Shown piece after piece: positions 38,739 through 47,659 of a stretch of 64,000 nt of DNA. Numbering within the stretch: position 1 is the first letter of the stretch; the number at the start of each line of letters is the position of its first letter. The position numbers and the translations under genes were made by a program. The notes beneath the pieces were generated by a model. The model made no database searches and had not been told where the DNA came from. It saw only the letters and a list, made by a program, of their open reading frames with translations. The stretch spans positions 80,381-144,380 of the forward strand of contig JAETRI010000007.1 in assembly GCA_021770245.1 (NCBI GenBank). The letters run 5' to 3'. The DNA comes from Lachnospiraceae bacterium (GTDB lineage Bacteria > Bacillota > Clostridia > Lachnospirales > Lachnospiraceae).

Positions 38739-40415
38739 CTATTCATAAGCGATCTTCAAAAGTTCCTCAGGCGTACTGATCCCCTTCTTCACCAGCTTGA
38801 GGGCGTTTTCTTTCAGTGTATGCATCTGCTGGTGCTTTCTGGCGTACTCCACGATTTCCTCCGTGGAAGCGCGGTCGCTGATCATACGGCGCAGGGGAGC
38901 GTCCACGGCGATGATTTCGTGGATGGCGATGCGGCCCCTGTAGCCGGTATTGCTGCACTGGGCGCAGCCTCTTCCCCGGCGGATTTTCACCACGTCCTCT
39001 CCCAGAAGCCTGCGTTCCTCCGGGGTGGTATCCACCTCCTGGCTGCAGTTGGGACAGACCTTGCGCATCAGGCGCTGGGCCATGAGGCCCACCAGAGAGT
39101 TGGCGATGAGGTATTTCTCCACGCCCATGTCCTCCAGACGCACGATGCTGGAAGCCGCGTCGTTGGTATGGAGCGTGCTGAGCACCACATGGCCCGTAAT
39201 CGCCGCCCGGACGGAAATCTCCGCAGTCTCTCCGTCACGGGTCTCGCCCACCATGATGATGTCCGGGTCCTGACGCAGCAGGGCGCGCAGGCCGTTTTCA
39301 AAGGTCAGGCCGGCCACAGGGTTCACCTGGGTCTGGTTGATGCCCTTTACGTTTTTCTCCACCGGGTCTTCAATGGTGGAGATATTGAGCATCCGTTTGG
39401 AAAGGTATTCCAGGATCATGTAAAGGGTGGTGGATTTGCCGCTCCCTGTGGGCCCCGTGATATAGATGATCCCGTTGGGGCAGTTCAGCAGGGGAAGGAA
39501 ATGCCGGTAGCTTTCGTCGTCCATACCGAACTGATCCGCATAGTCCAATTGGGCGGTGGAGGAAAGCAGGCGCAGTACGGCCTTCTCCCCGAACACGGTG
39601 GGCATCAGGGACACACGGATATTCACGGGTCCGCTCTCCGTCTTCACCCGGAAATGGCCGTCCTGGGGGATCCGCTTCTCCGCGATGTCCAGATTGGCCA
39701 TGATCTTAATCCGGGCCACCAGGGGCTGATGGATGTTCCTCTGCAGGGATACATATTCCATGATCACCCCGTCGATACGCATACGCACCTTGGTTTCCCG
39801 GTCAAAGGGCTCGATATGGATATCGCTGGCGTTGCTCTTGATGGCCCTTTCCACCAGGCTGTTGAGCAGGTGGATGATGGGCGCCTCCTCGTCCACATTG
39901 TCCAGCTCGGTGAGATCCAGATCGCCCATGTCGTCGGATGCAAAGCCCTCATTGGCCTGGGTGGCCGCCTGTCTCGCCCCCACTTCCGCGAAATAATAGG
40001 AAATGGCCTGGCGCAGGGGTTTCTCCTCGCTAAGCAGGATCTGCAGATAGCAGCCCGTCTGCTGCCGTACTTCCTCCAGGGCAAAATAATTCAGGGGATC
40101 GTTCGTCACCAGCACCATGGTACGGTTTTTCACGCGAAGCGGCAGGAAAAGGTTCTTCTCGGCCAGTTCCTTGTCCACCATGGCCACTGCCTCCAGATCC
40201 ACCTGCTGCTGGGACACGTCCACAATCTCCATTTCAAGCCTGCTGGCCAAAGCCTCCAGGACCTGCTGCTCGGTCACAAACTGCAGCTCGATCAGAATCT
40301 GTCCCACGCGCCTGTCCCTGTGCTCCTTTTGATAGGACAGGGCCTGCGCCAGCTGCGCTTCGTTCACATATCCTCTTTCTGTCAGTATTTCCCCGATTCT
40401 CAGATTCGCACTCAA
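38739..40415 (-). CDS. pilB: Type IV pilus assembly ATPase PilB
   Basis: 558 residues. N-terminal MshEN-type domain (about 1-150) that starts L-R-I-G-E-I-L-T-E-R-G-Y, a linker, then the GspE/PilB core with Walker A G-P-T-G-S-G-K-S-T near residue 320, Asp box, Walker B L-R-Q-D-P-D-I-I-M-V-G-E-T-R and the zinc-binding C-P-N-C plus C-A-Q-C pair. It powers pilus extension at the inner face of the membrane. Last gene of the pilus locus in transcription order, 27 bp after pilO. Confidence 0.95.
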   Translation of the reverse strand: MSANLRIGEILTERGYVNEAQLAQALSYQKEHRDRRVGQILIELQFVTEQQVLEALASRLEMEIVDVSQQQVDLEAVAMVDKELAEKNLFLPLRVKNRTMVLVTNDPLNYFALEEVRQQTGCYLQILLSEEKPLRQAISYYFAEVGARQAATQANEGFASDDMGDLDLTELDNVDEEAPIIHLLNSLVERAIKSNASDIHIEPFDRETKVRMRIDGVIMEYVSLQRNIHQPLVARIKIMANLDIAEKRIPQDGHFRVKTESGPVNIRVSLMPTVFGEKAVLRLLSSTAQLDYADQFGMDDESYRHFLPLLNCPNGIIYITGPTGSGKSTTLYMILEYLSKRMLNISTIEDPVEKNVKGINQTQVNPVAGLTFENGLRALLRQDPDIIMVGETRDGETAEISVRAAITGHVVLSTLHTNDAASSIVRLEDMGVEKYLIANSLVGLMAQRLMRKVCPNCSQEVDTTPEERRLLGEDVVKIRRGRGCAQCSNTGYRGRIAIHEIIAVDAPLRRMISDRASTEEIVEYARKHQQMHTLKENALKLVKKGISTPEELLKIAYE

Positions 40416-40442
40416 AGCTTTCTCCTTCCGGCCGGACTCCGA

Positions 40443-41075
40443 TTACTCCACGACACTCTTATCAACCATATAGACCGCCAACAGGCACTCCACGTCAGGC
40501 TGTTCCACCACGTTCCAGTCCGCATCCAAATAGACCCTTTCATCCATCCGCAGGGAGCGTACCTGCACTGCCGGATAATTTTTCTCCACCTCGTCCAGGA
40601 ACGCGAAAACCTTCGCCGCCTCTCCCCGTAAGGTCAGATTGCCATAGGCAGTGAGGATGTAGCGCTCCGACGGTATCCTGTCGCTCTCCGCCGTCACTCC
40701 GTACAGATAGGCTTCCGGTATGGCGGGAACCGCTCCCTCAATGGACAAAGACACCGGGAAAAGCCCATGCTTCAGCGCCAGCCCGGTGAGCAGTTCGTCA
40801 ATCTGGCGGTTTTCCATGGCCTCATAGTAGGGAGCGGAAGCTTCCTCCAGCGCTGCCCTGCGGGTTTCGATGGAACGTTCCAGCTGGGGAATGGAGTCCA
40901 TCAGCGCGCTCATTTCCACCACGGTGTCCTCCAGCATCTCCGCCTGGAGGACGTTCTCCTGGTAGCGCCCGATCCCCGGCATGATCAGCAGACGGACGAA
41001 GAGAAAAAGGATCAATGCGCTCAGGGAAATTTTCAGAAGCAAAATATCGCTTTGGGTCAATTCCAGTTTCATCAC
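40443..41075 (-). CDS. pilO: PilO-like pilus assembly protein
   Basis: 210 residues with one N-terminal membrane helix (about 14-32), a coiled-coil part (R-R-A-A-L-E-E-A) and a C-terminal ferredoxin-like domain with Y-x-L-x-L-x-G. This is the plan of PilO, which forms the inner membrane alignment complex with PilN. It overlaps the pilM-pilN fusion by four bases (ATGA). Sequence similarity is too weak for certainty, but place and layout support it. Confidence 0.75.
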   Translation of the reverse strand: MMKLELTQSDILLLKISLSALILFLFVRLLIMPGIGRYQENVLQAEMLEDTVVEMSALMDSIPQLERSIETRRAALEEASAPYYEAMENRQIDELLTGLALKHGLFPVSLSIEGAVPAIPEAYLYGVTAESDRIPSERYILTAYGNLTLRGEAAKVFAFLDEVEKNYPAVQVRSLRMDERVYLDADWNVVEQPDVECLLAVYMVDKSVVE

Positions 41076-42625
41076 ACGTCTCCCTCCTCGTCCGCCGCGT
41101 CTTCCGCAAAACCGTCCGTCCCGGCCTCCGGCACGGAGCCGTCCCCGCCGCGGTCCTTTCCTTCTCCCGCATCTTCCGGCGTCTTTCCCTGCGCCTGCGC
41201 CTCTTCAGAGATCCGCCCTTCCATGGTACAGGAAACGGAAAGCGTATACCATTCGTCCTCAAAGTCATACCCCGAATAGTCCACCGTATGGAAAAGGTTG
41301 CTCTCCTGCAGCGCCAGAATATAGGCAGGCACATCTATGACTTCCCGGCTGCTGGCCTCAAAGGTCAGCACTCCCGTGGAAGCGTCATACCCGGTGACGG
41401 AGCAGCCGATCCTGCTTCCCCCGACGCTTTCAATCCGGCTCAGCACATCGCTGGACAGCTCCGGATAGACGGACAGGTTCTGGTCCGTCCGCTCCACTGC
41501 CGCAATCCCTCCCTCTATTTCTCCGAGCCGCTGCTGCAGCGAAAGCGCCTCCTGATACCTCTCCTGGGTGGCCGGAGAGTCGATCCACTCCTGTTTGGTA
41601 CGGATCTTTCGGGCCGCCGCCGCATTCATCACCGCCACGACCCCGGTCACCGCCAGGCAGCCCGCCAGCACCGCCCCCGGAAGGATCAGGTGTTTCCAGG
41701 CTTTCCGGTCCCCCTGCTCCCTTTCGGCCCTTTCCCTCATCTCCCGGTACAGGTCAATCCGCTTCTCCCTTTTTCCCGCGCATACCAGGGCTCCCACACA
41801 GGCAGCCCAGTCGGCGGCCGTCTCTTGCTGCGGCATGGCGATCCGCCGATCCAGGGACAGGGGAGACGCCTTCAGATTCAAAGCCTCTATCCCCTCCAGG
41901 CTCACTTCAAAATCCTCCGCCGCACAGCCCGCAAAATACACCCAGGTAACGGGATTCTCCCTCTTTTCCCCGGAATAAAACTGCAGGATCCCGGAAATGC
42001 TCCTCACAATCTCCGTGCCGAAGTCCAGCGTACCCGGTTCGCTGAACAGACGGTTCCGCCCGGAATACAGATATCTCCCTCCCTGGCAGAGAATACTGGT
42101 CATACTCCCTTCTTCAAAGAAAAGGAAGATGGCGGTGGCATCCCGGCCTCCCTCCGTCTGTCCCAAAAGGCGCAGGTATCCTTCCATAGGGACCGTTATG
42201 CCTCCGACCGTGATCCCGGCCTCCCCGCACATCTTGAGAAAGCGTTCCAGCTGCCCTTCATCCGCGCCTCCCGCGCAGATATCCAGCCCGCTTTTTTTAT
42301 CCGAATAAATGGGGGCAAAATCCGCGGTTTCGTTCCGGAATCCGTCCGCCATCTCCTTTGACGCCATAGCCGCAAGCTGCCTGCCCTTTGCATAAGGCAG
42401 CTTCATCACCCTGGCCGAACACAAACCGGCCGGAAGCACCAGGCGGACGGGATTGGTTTTCCATTCCCCATTAAGCCCGGCCAGCGCCTGTCCCCAGCGG
42501 TCAAAGGAATCCCCCTGCCCCTGCAGGGAAACCTTTTCCACCCGGGTCAGCGCGGGAAATCTTCCCTCTCTGCCTGACGCCGCCAGGATGCAGTCCTCCC
42601 CAAATACGATGACACTCTGACTCAT
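41072..42625 (-). CDS. PilM-PilN fusion protein
   Basis: 517 residues. The N-terminal 330 or so look like the actin-like PilM (starting S-V-I-V-F-G-E-D, with L-D-F-G-T-E-I-V-R-S-I and a later A-A-C-V-G-A-L). Then K-H-L-I-L-P-G-A-V-L-A-G-C-L-A-V-T-G is a membrane helix (about 345-365), followed by a coiled coil and PilN-type domain. The tail is acidic with P-E-D-A-G-E. In most species pilM and pilN are separate. Start ATG 42625 follows GCGAGGAAAA; an ATG at 42637 is possible. Confidence 0.75.
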   Translation of the reverse strand: MSQSVIVFGEDCILAASGREGRFPALTRVEKVSLQGQGDSFDRWGQALAGLNGEWKTNPVRLVLPAGLCSARVMKLPYAKGRQLAAMASKEMADGFRNETADFAPIYSDKKSGLDICAGGADEGQLERFLKMCGEAGITVGGITVPMEGYLRLLGQTEGGRDATAIFLFFEEGSMTSILCQGGRYLYSGRNRLFSEPGTLDFGTEIVRSISGILQFYSGEKRENPVTWVYFAGCAAEDFEVSLEGIEALNLKASPLSLDRRIAMPQQETAADWAACVGALVCAGKREKRIDLYREMRERAEREQGDRKAWKHLILPGAVLAGCLAVTGVVAVMNAAAARKIRTKQEWIDSPATQERYQEALSLQQRLGEIEGGIAAVERTDQNLSVYPELSSDVLSRIESVGGSRIGCSVTGYDASTGVLTFEASSREVIDVPAYILALQESNLFHTVDYSGYDFEDEWYTLSVSCTMEGRISEEAQAQGKTPEDAGEGKDRGGDGSVPEAGTDGFAEDAADEEGDV

Positions 42626-42640
42626 TTTTCCTCGCATTCT

Positions 42641-42656
42641 GCCGCCTCCGGGCGGC
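42641..42656 (-). promoter_or_regulatory. Palindromic leader of the pilMN gene
   Basis: On the minus strand GCCGCC-CGGA-GGCGGC is followed by AGAATGCGAGGAAAAATG. The same layout with another stem is at 61734-61750 before the histidine kinase gene. Confidence 0.55.
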
Positions 42657-42848
42657 TTTTTGTTTCCTAATCGAAAATGGCAGGACCGCCATTCTCTGTC
42701 TTCCATCCATACCTGCATCGCTTTTTGCAGGCGGTCCTTGGCCCGCATAACCGATCCTTCAGGCGCAGGTTATACGCAGCCTGTAAAAACATGGGGAAAC
42801 CCGCTTTCCGAAAGCCGGTTCCGTCCACATCCCTTCCCGCAGCATCCT

Positions 42849-44045
42849 CTAAGCTGCTCCCTCTATAGCACTGTAGGACTCATAGACCGGCAGCATCACA
42901 GCCACAATAATAAAGCCTACCAGAAACGCCATAATACAGATCAACACGGGTTCCAGCATGGTCACCAGCCGCTTGGTGGCGCTTTCCGCTTCCTCCTCCA
43001 TGGTCAGCGCAATGGAGTCCAGCATGGCATCCAGACGTCCGCTCTCCTCCCCCACAAGGATGGAACTGGAAAGCTTGCGCAGAAAACCGTCCACCCCCCG
43101 CAGCGCCTGGGAAAGCGGGATGCCGCTGCGCACCATGGTGATCACCTGATCAAACTGGCTGCGCACATAGACATTGCCCACGGTATCCCCTGCGGTCTGC
43201 AGCGCCGAAGCAATCGGCATGCCGCTGGAATACAGGCTGCTCAGGGTCCTGGAAAAACGCGCCGTATAGATCACCTTATTCAGCTTACCCACCACGGGCA
43301 TGTGTACCTTCATATAATCAATGCCGTAACGCACCCTTGGGATTTTCAGCACAATCCGCAGGATCACAGCTAAGATTGCCACAACCAGCAGGGCAACGTA
43401 CCACTGGTTCACCAGGAAATCCGAAGCCCCCATCAGCATTTCCGTCACCGCAGGAAGGCTTTCCATTTCATTGAAAAGCTCCTCAAACTGAGGCAGGATA
43501 AAGGTCACAATCAAAATCACCACCGCCACGCACAGCACCAGCAGCACTGCCGGATAGGTCATAGCCGAACGCACCTGCCCTTTCAGCCGGTTTTCCCTTT
43601 CATAATGCAAAGACAGCCGGTTCATCACCGCATCGATATTCCCGCTGCCCTCCCCGGAACGGACCATTCCCAGCATCAGCTGCGGGAAACAGTTTTTCTG
43701 CTCCATGGCCTCCGACAGGCTGACCCCCTTCTTCAATTCCGTCAAAAGATCCAGATAGAGCGCCCGCGTGGCAGCAGAAAGCCCCTCCTCATCCGCAATG
43801 ATCTCCAGCCCCCGCACAATGCTCACCCCGGAGGACAGCAGTGTGGAAAGCTCCCTGCAAAACTCGGAAAGCTGTTTTGACGAAAGCTTCCTGTGTTTCT
43901 TCACCGCGGACGCTTCCTTTGCTTCGATCAGAAACAGACCCTGTTCCTTCAGCTGCTGCGCCAAGACGCCCTCCCCGGCAGCTTCCATGGATCCCCGCCG
44001 GAGTTTTCCGTCCATCCCCTTTGCCGTATATCGGAAATTTGCCAT
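42849..44045 (-). CDS. pilC: Type IV pilus inner membrane platform protein PilC
   Basis: 398 residues, type II secretion F family. Two copies of the F domain, each with E-L-S-x-L-L-x-S-G and membrane helices: A-M-T-Y-P-A-V-L-L-V-L-C-V-A-V-V-I-L-I-V-T near 165-190, a second near 215-235, and the last one M-A-F-L-V-G-F-I-I-V-A-V-M-L near 375. N-terminus F-R-Y-T-A-K-G-M-D-G is typical. It anchors the assembly ATPases. Confidence 0.95.
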   Translation of the reverse strand: MANFRYTAKGMDGKLRRGSMEAAGEGVLAQQLKEQGLFLIEAKEASAVKKHRKLSSKQLSEFCRELSTLLSSGVSIVRGLEIIADEEGLSAATRALYLDLLTELKKGVSLSEAMEQKNCFPQLMLGMVRSGEGSGNIDAVMNRLSLHYERENRLKGQVRSAMTYPAVLLVLCVAVVILIVTFILPQFEELFNEMESLPAVTEMLMGASDFLVNQWYVALLVVAILAVILRIVLKIPRVRYGIDYMKVHMPVVGKLNKVIYTARFSRTLSSLYSSGMPIASALQTAGDTVGNVYVRSQFDQVITMVRSGIPLSQALRGVDGFLRKLSSSILVGEESGRLDAMLDSIALTMEEEAESATKRLVTMLEPVLICIMAFLVGFIIVAVMLPVYESYSAIEGAA

Positions 44046-44098
44046 CCGAAAACTCCTCTCCTGCGCGACAGTTCAGACCCGTCCGAACCGTTCCTCTC

Positions 44099-44899
44099 CT
44101 ACAATAACGACAGATACCACCCCACGGCCGCATCGCCCCAAAAAAGCGAGGCCGAAAGCCCCAGGGCCAGAAACGGCCCAAAAGCGATCTGCTCCTTCCG
44201 GGAAACCCGTCCCGCCGCCAGCATCCCGATGCAATAGATGCCCCCCAAAAGAAGCCCCACAAACATCGCAAAAACCACCGCCCGCCAGCCCAGCAGAAAG
44301 CCGCTCGCCGCCATCAGCTTGATATCCCCGCCGCCGAAAGCCCCGGATACCGCCAAGGCCAGAACGAACATGGGCACCGATACCGCCGCAGCCCCGATGA
44401 GCCTGTCTGCCAATCCGTGCTCCGGAAACAGCCACAACGCAGCGAGCCCCAGCAGGACGATCCCTATATGAAAACGGTCATAAATGACCCTTGTATCCCA
44501 ATCAATCAAGGCAACCATGGCCAGGATCCCCAAATACAGGAAACCCCAAAGCCCTGCCGGAGAGATCACCCCCGATCCGGAAAGCCCTCCGCCCTGCTCC
44601 CGTCCGAAAAACCAACAGCACCAGACAAAGGCAGCCCCTCCGGCCAATTCCATACCCAGATACCGCACCGGGATTTTCCCGCCGCAGCCCCGGCATTTCC
44701 CACCCTGCACCACATAACTGATGCAGGGAATCAACTCCGCAGCCGTCAACACCCTCCCGCAGCCGGGACAATGGCTCCGGCCGCGCACCACGCTCTCCCC
44801 GATCGGGAGCCGGCACGCCACCACTTGGAAAAAACTGAATATACTCGCTCCCATGGCAAACCGAAGCAGCCACAGCAAGCCGTTCAGCATAACGATCAT
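44099..44899 (-). CDS. pilD: Prepilin peptidase PilD
   Basis: 266 residues with about eight membrane helices. N-terminal G-A-S-I-F-S-F-F-Q-V-V-A-C-R-L-P, then the zinc loop C-P-G-C and C-R-G-C as in bifunctional peptidase-methylases. Catalytic aspartates are seen in I-D-W-D-T-R-V-I-Y-D and in G-G-G-D-I-K-L. It cleaves and N-methylates the pilins encoded in this locus, including the giant one. ATG 44899 follows GAGGGTTGAGT; a longer reading up to 44947 has no support. Confidence 0.93.
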   Translation of the reverse strand: MIVMLNGLLWLLRFAMGASIFSFFQVVACRLPIGESVVRGRSHCPGCGRVLTAAELIPCISYVVQGGKCRGCGGKIPVRYLGMELAGGAAFVWCCWFFGREQGGGLSGSGVISPAGLWGFLYLGILAMVALIDWDTRVIYDRFHIGIVLLGLAALWLFPEHGLADRLIGAAAVSVPMFVLALAVSGAFGGGDIKLMAASGFLLGWRAVVFAMFVGLLLGGIYCIGMLAAGRVSRKEQIAFGPFLALGLSASLFWGDAAVGWYLSLL

Positions 44900-45082
44900 A
44901 CTCAACCCTCTGCAGCCCACAAGCAAAGCCTGCGGCACTGCCGCCATTAAGGAATTTGAAACACCGTTTCAAACTCGTTAACCCCTGCGGCCCGCAGACG
45001 CAGCCTGCAATCCTGCATCCATCCAAAAACAAAAAAGCTCCAAACATCCCGCCGCCCTTGAAACAGGGGCACACACCCTGCA

Positions 45083-45556
45083 TCAATAAACGGCAGTGTA
45101 CTCTGTCTGAATATAAGGTTCCTGATACGATACCACATAACGAAGCGGATCCTTACAATAACTCACGGTAAAGTCCCCCTCCCGATACAGGAAACGCAAT
45201 ACCTCATAACCGCTCTCATCCGTCTGCAGAACCCAAAAATCCCCAGGCACCTTACTGTCCACAAGCACCCTTCTCCAGACCTCCTCCGTGACCCCTCCCT
45301 CCCGGGAGGGATCACGGAAAGGCCGGCTTGCGGCATAACTCTCCGTCGCCGCCACCTGCAGCGCCAACCGCAGCGCTTTCGCATTCCCCAAAGCCACCTG
45401 CGCATCCGCCCGCCGCATAATCGCCAGACTCCCCGGGATTGCGGCAGTTAGGACGGCAAGGATGAGGACGGTGACCGTAAGAATCTGGGTTAAACGCCTG
45501 TTTTTTAGTTCGCCTTTTACCAAATTTTTATTGGAAAGTCCATATTTTAATAACAT
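45083..45556 (-). CDS. Pilin-like protein without a standard cleavage site
   Basis: 157 residues. The hydrophobic helix L-T-Q-I-L-T-V-T-V-L-I-L-A-V-L-T-A-A-I-P-G-S-L-A-I-M is followed by the A-x-A-L-x-L-A-L-Q-V-A helix and a small globular part, as in pilins. There is no Gly followed by F-T-L-x-E before the helix; K-G-E-L-K-N-R-R is the only Gly nearby. It starts seven bases after the pilA stop, suggesting coupling. Could be an assembly protein or a divergent pseudopilin. Confidence 0.6.
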   Translation of the reverse strand: MLLKYGLSNKNLVKGELKNRRLTQILTVTVLILAVLTAAIPGSLAIMRRADAQVALGNAKALRLALQVAATESYAASRPFRDPSREGGVTEEVWRRVLVDSKVPGDFWVLQTDESGYEVLRFLYREGDFTVSYCKDPLRYVVSYQEPYIQTEYTAVY

Positions 45557-45563
45557 GTTTTCT

Positions 45564-45974
45564 TTACGGCGTAATCTTATATTTTTCATCAGTTGCATTG
45601 ATGTCATATTTGCATTTTACGCCATTCTGAGCAGTATACTCAAGTGTTTCCACAACTCCCTTACTACTGAGTGTAATTGAATCTGTTTTAATCGTCCCTT
45701 TCACTTCAGCTAAAGTAGTTACATCAGTATATGTTAATGTAATACTTGCACCAGCATCTGGATTCACCAATGCATATTTTTCGTCAGCCAATGTCTGCGC
45801 TGCCATAACGCACTGCCTTGTCTCTGCAATTACCTGCTTCTGCTTTGCCTTATCAATATACCCTGATAAAGCCGGCACTAGCAAAGCCGCCAAAATCGCC
45901 AGAATGACCAATACGACGATCAGTTCCACCAATGTGAACCCTTTTTTACCGTTCTTTTGCAGTTTCTTCAACAT
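45564..45974 (-). CDS. pilA: Major type IV pilin
   Basis: 136 residues. Short basic leader M-L-K-K-L-Q-K-N-G-K-K-G, cleavage after Gly12, then F-T-L-V-E-L with Glu5 of the mature protein and a hydrophobic helix to about residue 35. The globular head is small and Thr/Asp-rich with two Cys. The head is clearly AT-richer than the rest of the locus. It is the likely main fibre subunit. Start has GGAGAGAAAAG before the ATG. Confidence 0.92.
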   Translation of the reverse strand: MLKKLQKNGKKGFTLVELIVVLVILAILAALLVPALSGYIDKAKQKQVIAETRQCVMAAQTLADEKYALVNPDAGASITLTYTDVTTLAEVKGTIKTDSITLSSKGVVETLEYTAQNGVKCKYDINATDEKYKITP

Positions 45975-46345
45975 CTTTTCTCTCCTTTTTCTTAAGACAC
46001 TCCTGGGATTACGAATCCCACGGAACCGATGGGAACCATGGGAAATCCATTTCCCGCCCATCCTTACATGAATAAAGTAACCTCTGCCGCAGCCCCGCTT
46101 TCCTCCTCCTGCCGGCCCGTGTGCAGGAAGCCCTTTGAAATACCACCGAGCTTCCGGCCGCCAAAAGTCCTGCGCAGCCACCGCATCTATCTATAAATGC
46201 ATCATACAGACTGCACTTATATTCCAAATCACATATTCCAACTTACATCTTCCAAATCACATCTTCTAAATTCATTCCGACAAACCTCCCGCAGCCTACA
46301 AACTACCGAAGCCCCCGTGCCCGCCATGGCAATCCGGCCAACAGC

Positions 46346-46476
46346 CCGACGGCAGCAGGGTCCCCCGACGGGACATCTGAAAACGCCGGTTCTTAGGCTG
46401 CGTCTTTTGCAGCCTTAGAACCGCTGCGTTTTCGGCGGAGCGGAAGCGTGCCCGTCGGGGGACCCTGCTGCCGCCG
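46346..46476. repeat. Long inverted-repeat element, diverged copy 4 (inverted)
   Basis: Outer arms GGCAGCAGGGTCCCCCGACGGG and their complement; inside AAAACGCCGGTTCTTAGGCTGC pairs with GCAGCCTTAGAACCGC-TGCGTTTT. Read on the minus strand, the core GAAAACGCAGCGGTTCTAAG matches the core of copies 1-3. It lies within the pilus locus between the major pilin and the minor pilins. Confidence 0.65.
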
Positions 46477-46545
46477 GGCGTTCTCCCGGACTCCCACCCC
46501 GGCACACCACACCGCCGGGCGTCCTCCCGGATTCCCACTCCCGGC
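46471..46545. repeat. Two-copy 37-bp direct repeat
   Basis: GCCGGGCGTTCTCCCGGACT and GCCGGGCGTCCTCCCGGATT begin two adjacent units of about 37 bp, both ending in CCCACYCCCGGCAC. With the element before it and the leader of pilA they fill the 579-bp gap 45975-46553. The rest of that gap (46010-46340) shows nothing certain. Confidence 0.55.
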
Positions 46546-46553
46546 ACCCGGTC

Positions 46554-47279
46554 CTATCCCCCCGCCGTCACCGCATCCACCCTCTCCGCCGCATACCGCA
46601 ATTCCAGCACCACATCCTCCCACACCACCAGCTGCGTCCTCTCCTCATCGCTATAAAGCTCCACCTTCGCATTCACATAATCCACGGCCGTCCCTTCATC
46701 CACCCCTCCCGGAAAAGAGAATTCAATCTTCAGATAATTCCCCATATAATACCCATCCGCAAAGGGCCTTGCCACCGCCCGGGCCGCCTCCGTCCCGTCC
46801 TTTTTGTACTGATAGGAAGCGCCCAGCGAAGGATCCGCGGAAATATCCCGGGAATAATACCGAACCAGGAGCCTTCCCTCGTCCACCCCGTCCACGGTTT
46901 CCACATCCGTCCCGCCCATCAGGATATGGGTGGGCGGACACCCTTCCGCGGATACCAGCGTCACATAGCCTTCCGGGCTGACGAATTCCGCCATGGGCCC
47001 GCTTCCTGTCCCTCCCGCACCCGTGGTATCGCCGCCCGCGGAATAGATTTTCACGTATTCCGTGGCCTGTTCCGCAATGGCCTGCAGTTCATATATCGTG
47101 TTGTCCAGGATCACCTGGGCCCGCTGAAGCCTCTGCATGCGCAAAAACAGCTTGGATGCCGGGCTCACGACCGCCACCACCATGCTCATCATTATCCCGA
47201 ACAACAAAAGCGTAACCACCATTTCCACCAGCGTGGCGCCGGAGCGGCTTTGCAGTCTTCTCTTTCCCGGTTTCCTCAT
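46554..47279 (-). CDS. Minor pilin (prepilin-type)
   Basis: 241 residues. Cleavage motif S-G then A-T-L-V-E-M with Glu5, and a hydrophobic helix V-V-T-L-L-L-F-G-I-M-M-S-M-V. The head is longer than that of the major pilin, like PilW or GspJ type proteins. Overlaps the gene before it by four bases (ATGA). Likely part of a tip or priming complex with the next two genes. Confidence 0.82.
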   Translation of the reverse strand: MRKPGKRRLQSRSGATLVEMVVTLLLFGIMMSMVVAVVSPASKLFLRMQRLQRAQVILDNTIYELQAIAEQATEYVKIYSAGGDTTGAGGTGSGPMAEFVSPEGYVTLVSAEGCPPTHILMGGTDVETVDGVDEGRLLVRYYSRDISADPSLGASYQYKKDGTEAARAVARPFADGYYMGNYLKIEFSFPGGVDEGTAVDYVNAKVELYSDEERTQLVVWEDVVLELRYAAERVDAVTAGG

Positions 47280-47659
47280 GGGTCTCCACCTCCTGCCGGG
47301 ACGGTGGATCCGAACAGATAAAACGTCATACTCTGCGCGGCCCCTGTCTCATCCGTATAAGGTACCTCTTTTTTCCCCAGCTGCGCCTCCACCCGGAATA
47401 AGACGCCCGATCCGCTCCCTGCACCGTCCGTCGCCCTGAAAGCATAAACCTGCTCGGCCCCGCCGGTATAGGCGGTATCCCGCACGCTGCGGCAGATCCG
47501 GGCGTTCCGATTCCGCACCTGTTCGCTTCTGCGCTGTGCATTGGAACAGAAGGTGACCGCGCCCTGCAGGAGGGCCATCATCATCAGGAAAAGAAAGGCC
47601 CCTGCCATGATTTCCACCAGGGATTCTCCTGATCTGTCCCGTATTTTTCCTTTTATCAT
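47276..47659 (-). CDS. Minor pilin (PilV/GspI-like)
   Basis: 127 residues. Motif R-S-G then E-S-L-V-E-I-M: the residue after the cleavage Gly is Glu instead of Phe or Ala, and Glu5 is present. The helix continues A-G-A-F-L-F-L-M-M-M-A-L-L. The short head has one Cys pair. Overlaps genes on both sides by four bases, so the three minor pilins form a tight unit. Confidence 0.8.
   Translation of the reverse strand: MIKGKIRDRSGESLVEIMAGAFLFLMMMALLQGAVTFCSNAQRRSEQVRNRNARICRSVRDTAYTGGAEQVYAFRATDGAGSGSGVLFRVEAQLGKKEVPYTDETGAAQSMTFYLFGSTVPAGGGDP

Noticed and set aside
38718..40631. A 637-residue plus-strand frame opposite pilB
   Set aside because: The minus strand encodes a complete PilB with all ATPase motifs; the plus frame is a shadow.
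46010..46340. A small gene upstream of pilA (frames extending the pilin N-terminus to 46181)
   Set aside because: The pilin start at 45974 has a strong ribosome site and the right leader length; the upstream extension has no conserved pattern.
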